DNA of 64,000 bases from Erigeron canadensis (lineage: Eukaryota; Streptophyta; Magnoliopsida; Asterales; Asteraceae): assembly GCF_010389155.1 (NCBI RefSeq), contig NC_057769.1, positions 32,969,548 to 33,033,547 on the forward strand, given 5' to 3'. The notes under the pieces are model-generated. The model was given only the letters and a program-made list of their open reading frames with translations, did no database searches and was not told the origin of the DNA. The number at the start of each line of letters is the position of its first letter. Position 1 is the first letter of the stretch. The translations under genes were made by a program, and so were the position numbers. Positions 56,520-64,000 of this stretch are shown here, in pieces.

Positions 56520-56685
56520 AACAAAATTAAAACATTTGGTAGCAAATGAATATAGATCTAATTTAATATATGTGGATTTGAGGACGAATTCGGTGTGCAG
56601 ATCGATTGGAGGTTTAGAATATAAATCTAATTTAATATATGTGGATTTGGTAGCAAATGAATATAAATCTAATTTAATAATCAAG
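56520..56685. repeat. Local tandem repeat
   Basis: Three copies of ATATARATCTAATTTAAT and two of ATATGTGGATTTG alternate with GGTAGCAAATGA. Confidence 0.7.
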
Positions 56686-56689
56686 AAGT

Positions 56690-57060
56690 GATCAGAGAGC
56701 GCGTACGGTGCGTGGGTAAAGTAGAAGGGGATTTTAGGCGGGGATTAGGAGTTTAATCGTTTTTATACATTTTAATTTACAAATTTAAAATCTTTTGTTT
56801 AAACCCTTTAATCGTTTTTATACCTATTTTACAAAAAACATATGTATTTCAGTAATATTATATATAACTCAAGGGTTATGTATATTTATCAAATTCAAAT
56901 ATTTAATTTGTAATTTATAACATGGCAATATCTAAGATGGGTAAAGTCATGCAATACGTATTATTTTCTCTTAATCTAAATATGGAGAACTTCTAATATA
57001 CTCTACGATTTAAACGTCAAACTAATAGTATGCTCGTATAAATGCTACACCTGCATTATT
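56690..57060. other. AT-rich intergenic DNA
   Basis: No gene recognised. Confidence 0.4.
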
Positions 57061-57065
57061 ATTAC

Positions 57066-57310
57066 TAGACGAATTATGCTCGCGCAATGTGACGGCGGCA
57101 AGAGTAATGACGGCGGTTACAAGTGGTGGAGGTAGTGGTAGTGTCGGCAACGGTGATGGTGGTGGTGGTGGGGCCGGTAATGGTGGTCAATGTAAAAGTA
57201 ATTGATATTAACGATTGAGATGATTAAATTAGTGAATAAAGAAGAAGAGTTTTTTTGGTTTTTTAAAGGTAGAAAGTTTAAGAAAAAAAATAGTGATTTA
57301 TTTTATTAGA
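57066..57310 (-). mobile_element. Helitron-like unit with CTAGT end and GGT/GGC tract
   Basis: On the minus strand it ends TTGCGCGAGCATAATTCGT followed by CTAGT, preceded by a CCA/CCG tract and an AT-rich body with TTTATTCACTAATTT. Same family as 23858-24165. Confidence 0.45.
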
Positions 57311-58430
57311 TATTATAGATATAGATATTTTGTTATCTATATAAATGTATAAACCTTCATATGACATGTTAGATAACCACTCAATTTTGACTATATTTTT
57401 AACACGCATATTTGGCTAGGACTAATGACAAAAATTGGATCACATCATTGCGAATAGTCAAGAATTTGTTGTCACATATCGTTGGAGGTTTGATTTTGGT
57501 TTAGGTCTTCGTTTTTTCAAGACATGATTTTAGATGAAGAATGAGAAAGGATTTGAAAGGGCTTTTGTTTAAGTGAAAGGATTGTAGGTGAAGAAGAGTT
57601 TATGTGAGTGCGTGTTGTTTGAAAGAGTGAAAGAGTAGTTTAAATAAATAAAGATAGAAGAGAAAAAAATTTTTTTAAAAAGGTTGCATTCAAATTAATA
57701 GTCGTTTCGTTCAAAAAAATTTTAAAATAATTTTTTATTTTGTTTTCGGGTCCCATACACGCTCTCTCTCCCCGTCCAAGCCCTTTAATGCATCGATGGT
57801 TACCAAGGACTCGCCATCGATGAGCCCCCTGCCATTGCTAACCTCATTGACGAGTGTATCGACGGGTCGGTCGACACACGGTTGGCACCGGACTTATTGT
57901 CTTCATGAATATAGATCCTTCGGTCATTCATAAAACAAAGGTTACGTACTTAGGTACCAGGTCATTAAAGTCGACCAATTCAGCATCCATCGACTATTCG
58001 ACCATAAAGTGTTGTTGAATGTTGATTGTTTGTGGGCCATTATTAAAAACTGGCCCATCATTCAAAACTGGCCCATCATTCCATAAGTCGAAATGACCCA
58101 ATCTTGTTTGTTACAAAGCATACAAGCCGTACATCATAGCTCTTTTTAGAACCATGCGAATAGAAATATAGTTTTCTTAACTTGTATTCATTTGTTTAAC
58201 TTAACTAACAATCAATGTATAAAAAGATATTTACTTTTTCATTTGTTTGTGTTGTATGAACGAATATGAACTAACCTTTAACAAAAAAAAAGTAGAAAAA
58301 TTTTCATCAGGTAACTAAACATTGGGCAAATTGTCACAAAAAATGTTAATTAAATTTAAATTCCGGAATTAAGAAGTAAATTTAAGCATCGCTGGCTTAA
58401 TAAATGTCGCTAAACATGTCGTTAAACGAC
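57311..58430. other. Intergenic DNA, no gene recognised
   Basis: Includes a locally GC-richer stretch at 57760-57900 with two CATCGATG-type sites (57791-57797, 57814-57822); no ORF or element recognised. Confidence 0.35.
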
Positions 58431-58445
58431 ATTTTTCTTGTAGTG
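58431..58445. mobile_element. CACTA-like terminus
   Basis: ATTTTTCTTGTAGTG is the complement of CACTACAAGAAAAAT, the usual CACTA transposon end, preceded by GTCGCTAAAC and GTCGTTAAACGAC motifs. A partner end was not found. Confidence 0.45.
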
Positions 58446-58759
58446 TTTACACATGAATATTTTTATGATGTATAATGATTTTTAGTTGAGAAAAAAAATT
58501 ACTTTATTTTTATTATTTGAACAATAATATTGTGTACTAAAAGGTGCCAAATATGAGCTTAATTAGCTCTTAATTTGTAAATGTAATTAATTTTCCTTTA
58601 ATTGGTCGAAACATACACAGTAGCCAATTAAGCTAGGCTACAATGTAAAAGCAAATCATAAGGCAACGTTCAAATTAAAAGATAACAATGATAATGATAT
58701 CACATTATGAGTACAACTTGGTTTAAATTTTTTTATAAATTTAACTTATCATGTGCCTT

Positions 58760-58967
58760 GTGGAATGACTATGCCAAACAGTTCCATCAATATGTCTCGG
58801 CTAATAATGACAGTAACAAACTTATGATTATTGTACTAAAACTTGCAAAATATAACACTTGAAACCTTTTATCTTTAAAACTATAAGCTTTTATGATTTA
58901 ATTGTATGAAAATCTAATATTGTTAATATCGTAAACCCGTGTTCAGGGCATGGGTCTAAAATCTAGT
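58760..58967 (+). mobile_element. Helitron-like 3' end, copy 1
   Basis: About 190 bp aligned with 60105-60307, ending in hairpin CCCGTGTTCAGGGCATGGG and then TCTAAAATCTAGT followed by T, as expected for a Helitron 3' terminus. Confidence 0.6.
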
Positions 58968-59477
58968 TAGATATACACTAAACTCTAAGCGTTTATAAAT
59001 TTGAAATCGATGGTTCGAAAATTTAGAGGCACAATAACAAAGTTTTCATAAACTACTCTACAATAGGCTTTACCTTGTAATTGGATGGGCTCATGCATGG
59101 GCACGTAAGAGATAATATCAGAAAAAGATTTGAATTTTTACTCCTTCCAAAATACATGGAGATCGTGAATTCATGATTGCGGTAATTTCGTTCGACAGTT
59201 AAGATATATTCATCAAGGAAAATGATAATGACAGCCCTTAGGTCTGTCATTAACAACTTATTACATGCTTAAAAATTTATACATTATATATTAAAAACCG
59301 TCCCTGATTTTCCTAACAACAAGGTACAAATTTTAATGCACCCAATTAGTTTTTACTTTTAAGGGCTGTCACTAACCAATCCCATTAATCAATGATCTGT
59401 CAATCAATCATCGATATATACACACGTAACACCAAAGTTATTCTATAATCACCAATTAACTGCCTTCTTTTTTGAAA

Positions 59478-59656
59478 ATGCATAAGATGATGATGAAATC
59501 ATCATCAACATCATGGGAACATTTACCTGCTGAAATCGAAACTGAGATTATAAAAAAAATACTACATTTGAAAAAACTTTGCGAGTGAAACGCGTTTGCA
59601 AATGTTTTCGTGATATTAATGTCGACTACATGACTAAAGATAAATATTTCTTATAA
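59478..59656 (+). pseudogene. Short F-box gene remnant
   Basis: From ATG 59478 the frame reads MHKMMMKSSSTS then WEHLPAEIETEIIKKIL, a clear F-box start, and hits TGA at 59587-59589. A one-base deletion in the CTTTGCG area explains this: the other frame continues LRVKRVCKCFRDINVDYMTK to TAA at 59654-59656. The F-box helix-turn is intact in sense, but the C-terminal substrate-binding region is absent. Confidence 0.65.
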
Positions 59657-59659
59657 GAA

Positions 59660-60100
59660 AATATTATAAATTAATACCTATATGAATCACATAACATGAG
59701 ACGATCACAAAACAAAACACGATTTACAACAGAGTGTTACTTGAATGATAAATTTAAACTAATATGAACCCCATTAAAAATTCATTCTATCTCTCAATCA
59801 AAAAAGTACAAAATTTTCTTTTTTTATATATTAGTTTTGTGTATTAATGTTTAAAGTTACTATTATCACTCAAATCAAGAGTCCTAATTGTTATCAAAGA
59901 AAAAGAATAGGAAAACAATCCTAATTGTTATCTAAGTTATCATAGAACAAGTGATTGAAATAAACTTCTCTGTGTTATGGCCTCACATCATAATTAAAAA
60001 CATCTACTTGAATGTCAAGTACGAGATCATAAGTATGTTTATATTTTAATTTTTAATTATCTTTTATAATAATATTACATTATTGGTGCAACTGCTTTAA
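59660..60100. other. AT-rich intergenic DNA
   Basis: No gene recognised. TCCTAATTGTTATC is repeated at 59880-59893 and 59919-59932. Confidence 0.4.
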
Positions 60101-60104
60101 AAAA

Positions 60105-60307
60105 ATTATATAATAGAGAATGACTACGGCAAATAATTCCAACAATATGTTTCAACTAATAATGACAGTAACGAATTTGTGATTATTGTACTATTACTTG
60201 CAAAATATATCTTCAAAATTATAAGTTTTATGACTTAAATGTATGAAGAACTAATATTGATAATATCATAAGTTCGTGTCCAGTGTTGGACACGAGTCTA
60301 TAATCTA
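60105..60307 (+). mobile_element. Helitron-like 3' end, copy 2
   Basis: Aligned with 58760-58967 (shared GGCAAATAATTCC-like, CTAATAATGACAGTAAC, GATTATTGTACTA). Hairpin GTGTCCAGTGTTGGACAC is followed by GAGTCTATAATCTAGT. Confidence 0.6.
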
Positions 60308-60474
60308 GTACCAATATCTATATGTATAAAGATCACGAATTAATTAATTTAGATAAAATGGAGAAGATATATTTCAAAGATATAAATTACAAAATCACGT
60401 AATATAAGTAATTTTAAGATTTTCCTTATTATTTTTATTTTTATTTTGCAAAGTTAATTTGATTCAGACGTGCT

Positions 60475-60645
60475 AGAAACAATTTTAGCCAGCGATTTAC
60501 TGGACCTCCAACCCTTACTCATTGAAAATACCTTAAAATGAGAAACCCAAGACTCGAACTTGAGACCTTGGAAAAAACTTACCTCTAGGGCCCACATAAT
60601 GGATTTAGAAGATAACCCTGACAAACCCACCTATGTGCATGATTA
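60475..60645 (-). mobile_element. Possible tRNA-derived SINE (minus)
   Basis: On the minus strand box-A-like GGCCCTAGAGGTAAG and, about 30 bases on, box-B-like AAGTTCGAGTCTTGGG. No target duplication found. Confidence 0.45.
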
Positions 60646-61580
60646 ATTGCTTCGGGAGTAATATCCTCTATCTATAATTTGATAATAGATACAATGTCTT
60701 TGGTAATAACCGTTATGTCACCGGTAGTAATAAAAATTATGGGAAAAAACATAACACAAAAGCTAAATCAATCAACCTAAATCTAATAAATCTAATCATA
60801 TGCTTTTAGCTAAATTAAACATATAACCTAAAACGCATAAGGTAAAAAATCGCTCACGTATGAAAAATAACATCCTTGTATACAACATAAGGATTTTTAG
60901 ATTGTTCGCTTAGTGACAACATGATCATCAAACTATTACGTTTTGAGAGTTACTTATCATCAAACAAGAGATAGCAGCAACCTAAATTCCATCAAGTTTT
61001 CCTAATATATAAAATCATCATATACTACACTAATAATAATAACCAAGAAAATAATAACTATTAATAATAATAGTGATTATTTTAAATCATCACATATTTT
61101 CTTAAAATCCATCATAATTATTAATTTTTGGCTACCAATATAATTTAACATCAAACATATGTACAATAATTTTACCTCTTTGAGATCTTAACAATCAGTG
61201 ACTTTGGAAATTGTTTGAAAAGTTGTAGCTCCGGTCGTTTTACATCTTTGAATTCTAAAAATCAGTAATATGGTATATATAGGCTTGCAAAGAATTAGTA
61301 TTATACGTGGATTATTCTTATTTCTAATAAAAATAAGGAAACTTTATAATAGATAAGGAAAGGAAGTTTGGGAAGAGTTAGAGAATGATATAAATAAGGA
61401 AACAATTATGCTACGAATTCTAATACATATTCTTTTAATTATTATTGAATAGAACTTTTTTTTAATGTATAGAATTAAAAAGACACTTGTTGCTTTAATA
61501 CGGTGCCACATGTCATTCAATAAAGGCTACACTTTTGTTTTAGTTTATTGGTAGATAAATCATTCGACTATCGTTTATTA
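60646..61580. other. AT-rich intergenic DNA
   Basis: The motif GATTAATTGCTTCGGGAGTAATATC at about 60643 recurs, diverged, at 61906, so both flank regions belong to one dispersed repeat. No gene. Confidence 0.35.
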
Positions 61581-61587
61581 TCTTACT

Positions 61588-61632
61588 ACTAGCACTAATA
61601 CCCGTGCATGTTGCACGACTGACTTATAATTG
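61588..61632 (-). mobile_element. Helitron-like 3' end on the minus strand
   Basis: On the minus strand: GTCGTGCAACATGCACG (hairpin) then GGTATTAGTGCTAGT, fitting hairpin plus CTAGT. Confidence 0.45.
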
Positions 61633-62425
61633 TATATAATTTATTTCAATTTATTTATATATTATTTATAAAATTTGTAATGAATATAAAAAAAGGATAT
61701 AATTTATTTATAATTGATGAAAAAGATATAAAAATTTTGTAACGCATATACAATTATTTATAATAATTATATATAATTTATTTCAATTTATTTATAATAT
61801 ATATACATATATACATATTATCTGTATTATTGAAATGTTGAGACAAAAATGAATTAGAAAAAGAAGTTGTTTCTTACGTTTGAATTAAGCGTACAAGATA
61901 GAAGGATTAATTGCTTCGGCAATGACATCATCTACCAACAGGTTGGTAATAGTAAATTTAAAGATTTTAAAGACCAATCGGTTGTACACGGAGAATAATC
62001 TTAAAGTTTTTAAAGGATAATATAATTATAGCTTAATAGTATATCTATCTCTAAAGATAGTTCACAAGAGCACATAAAAAATAAAAATGTAAGATCTTAA
62101 AAATATATATAAAAAAAAATAATAATTCAACCTTTGCCTATCTTCATGAGTTTGCTCGAATGGAAGTAAACAAAAATAACCATTTGCTTATATATTGTTG
62201 TTGACCGATAACATCACCAAACCAAAAGAAAAAGTACTTTTCGGTGTTTTTACAGATTAGAACAAAAGCAAAACTTACTATAATACAAACTCATGCTAAT
62301 AAATACTTATGGTAATAATAGTGAAAAGCATAATTCTACTATAAGTATAATTTAAGAGATTTGATTAAATTATTCAAATATATTAAAGGTACATTTGTCG
62401 TTTAAAGAATACGCCATTAATCGTT
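61633..62425. other. AT-rich intergenic DNA
   Basis: No gene. Likely body of the Helitron-like copy ending at 61588. Confidence 0.3.
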
Positions 62426-62495
62426 GTGCTTTCAGGCGTTTAAAGAATACGCCATTAATCGTCGTGTTTTCGGACAGATTAGTAGACTTGACTTT
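62395..62495 (+). mobile_element. SINE fragment related to 5694-6022
   Basis: ATTAATCGTCGTGTTTTCGG and CAGATTAGTAG match the GATCGTCGTGCCTTCGGG and GGATTAGTAG block of the SINE at 5694. A 29-base segment, GCGTTTAAAGAATACGCC and flank, is tandemly repeated here. Confidence 0.55.
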
Positions 62496-62499
62496 GGTT

Positions 62500-64000
62500 T
62501 AATTATTCAAACCTTTATGTAGACAACATAGGTATTGAGTCTCTTTATTTTTATACATCTACCTATCTAAATGAATTAAATTTATTTTATTATTATGTTT
62601 AATTTTTTTACTTTAACTATAGTATCACACTATCACGTGTCACTTTAGTGATAATTCTTCCTTTTTGTCTCTTTATGGTGATATATTTAACTTAAACTAT
62701 AGTATCACAAGGAAATGATAAATCCTTGATCCGATTAAAAAATAATCTACTAGCTAATTAATCTACTATTTAATTAATCTATCCTAGTACTACTATTTAA
62801 TTATTCTACCAGCTAATTAAAGATCTTATTAAAAAATGACTTCCCTGAATCCTCCTTTAACTAATTTAAATAAAAATCAACCAAAACAACAAACATCATT
62901 TCGAACTTACAATCATAATGGACCACTATACAAAGACGGTGGTTGGTAAAGTTAGGAGTTGTCACCTTTAACCGTTTAACCGAAAAAATACATACGACCA
63001 TGATTGCGTGGACCTATATTGATTTTCATTTTCTATATTTAACGTCAACTTTATTTTCCCACTAAAGACAAGTTATCAAATATACATGGTCCTAATAAAA
63101 ATTAAAGATTTGCTAGTTAATGCCACTAAGTCATTAGTTATTATGCATTCAATCTAACAAGTAACAATTATCATTTTTATATGTACTATAAATAAATGTA
63201 TTATATATTAACAAAAATTTGACTTCATTGAATGCACTGCTATAACTAGTGACTTAGGTAGCAAGTTCATAAAAAATACATCCTAACCAAATAATAAGTT
63301 AATAACAAAAGTTAATTACCTGTTATTAATACTATCGAACCTCAACATCTATGTGCCAAAAGAAAAAAAGACTTGTCGTTTAATGAAGTTTTGGTGATGA
63401 CAACTTATTCGCAGCCAAAATTTCGTCGCCAAAAACCTAATTTCTTGTAGTGAATGAACATTAATTTAGCTTCATAAACAAACTACTTTCATAAAAATCA
63501 AATTATTTCAAATTCTATTTAAGTAATTATTCGGGTTAAATTTGGATACCAACAACCTGACCCAATTCGAATAACTCGAACCCAAATAACCCGAATGCTT
63601 ATTCAATTTGGATTACATGTTAGATTTTAATTCTAATTAATGACCCAAATGACTCGACCCAAGTAACCCAAAACCCGATTAACTTGACCGAATAACACCC
63701 ATAATGTAGATTATTGATGTAACGACAATTGATGTAAAATTTGATACTATAATTTTAAAAGGTAAATATAAATGTTGTAAATCAATTGAGTGATGATAAG
63801 CCCTCTTAAAAATAACGTAATTATCCTCCAAAACACAACATCAAGTCACATGGAAATATGAACATAGATGATGAAGGAAAATAATAAATGGATTACACAT
63901 TTTAGTTTTTTTTACTGAATTAGAGAGATTATTAGACTAATATTTCTAGATGATGAATTTATAATTTTTAAATTAATTTAATAAGTGTACTTTTAAGAGG
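62500..64000. other. AT-rich intergenic DNA with a second CACTA-like terminus
   Basis: 63440-63452 reads ATTTCTTGTAGTG (complement of CACTACAAGAAAT) after GTCGCCAAAA. The stretch at 63530-63700 has ACCCGAA and GACCCAAAT motifs with a final GAATAACACCCATAA, a likely decayed relative of the hAT MITEs at 15969 and 22593. No gene. Confidence 0.4.

Noticed and set aside
56490..56684. Repeated IKLDLYSFATKSTY-like ORF
   Set aside because: Translation of a local tandem repeat.
1..64000. CRISPR arrays, bacterial operons, riboswitches, organelle DNA inserts
   Set aside because: Nothing of the kind was seen; gene structure and repeats are those of a plant nuclear genome.

Overview
The window is plant nuclear DNA, and a eudicot is certain from the gene families. 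It is AT-rich, its genes have many introns with GT..AG borders, and the gene-poor DNA is packed with SINEs, hAT, Mutator-like, PIF/Harbinger, Helitron-like and LTR relics. The tandem KIB/DUF295 F-box gene and the type of tRNA-derived SINEs point to the daisy family (Asteraceae). That placement is inferred from remembered families, not from a search.

Layout. 1-509: last exon of a SLOW GREEN 1-like chloroplast TPR gene (+). 510-10000: no gene; a decayed tandem copy of that gene's 3' end, a second old duplication carrying a SINE, further SINEs, a Mutator-like element with 270-bp terminal inverted repeats and a Helitron-like copy. 10430-14725: five-exon DUF4378 gene (+, 734 aa). 15000-18600: hAT MITEs and AT-rich repeats. 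18672-19898: two-exon heavy-metal-associated (HMA) gene of NaKR type (-, 287 aa). 20000-28130: MITEs, a SINE with a perfect target duplication, and a Mutator-like element containing a solo LTR. 28436-30217: two dead genes, a UXS1-like fragment and an F-box pseudogene. 32778-40555: an 18-exon plant-specific coiled-coil gene (-, 731 aa) that has taken in at least four transposons inside introns. 42612-46646: KIB/DUF295 F-box gene (+) with a damaged first half. 47000-64000: no intact gene; a PIF/Harbinger element with a broken ORF1, Helitron-like termini, CACTA-like termini, SINE fragments and one short broken F-box gene.

The intact genes are unrelated housekeeping or regulatory loci and show no operon-like or cluster logic. 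I found no sign of a new biological system. The most informative structures are in the coiled-coil gene, above all a 300-bp hAT-type MITE that landed on a splice acceptor and duplicated it. All exon models were assembled by hand from reading frame, splice consensus and protein conservation; start sites and UTRs are not supported by transcripts.
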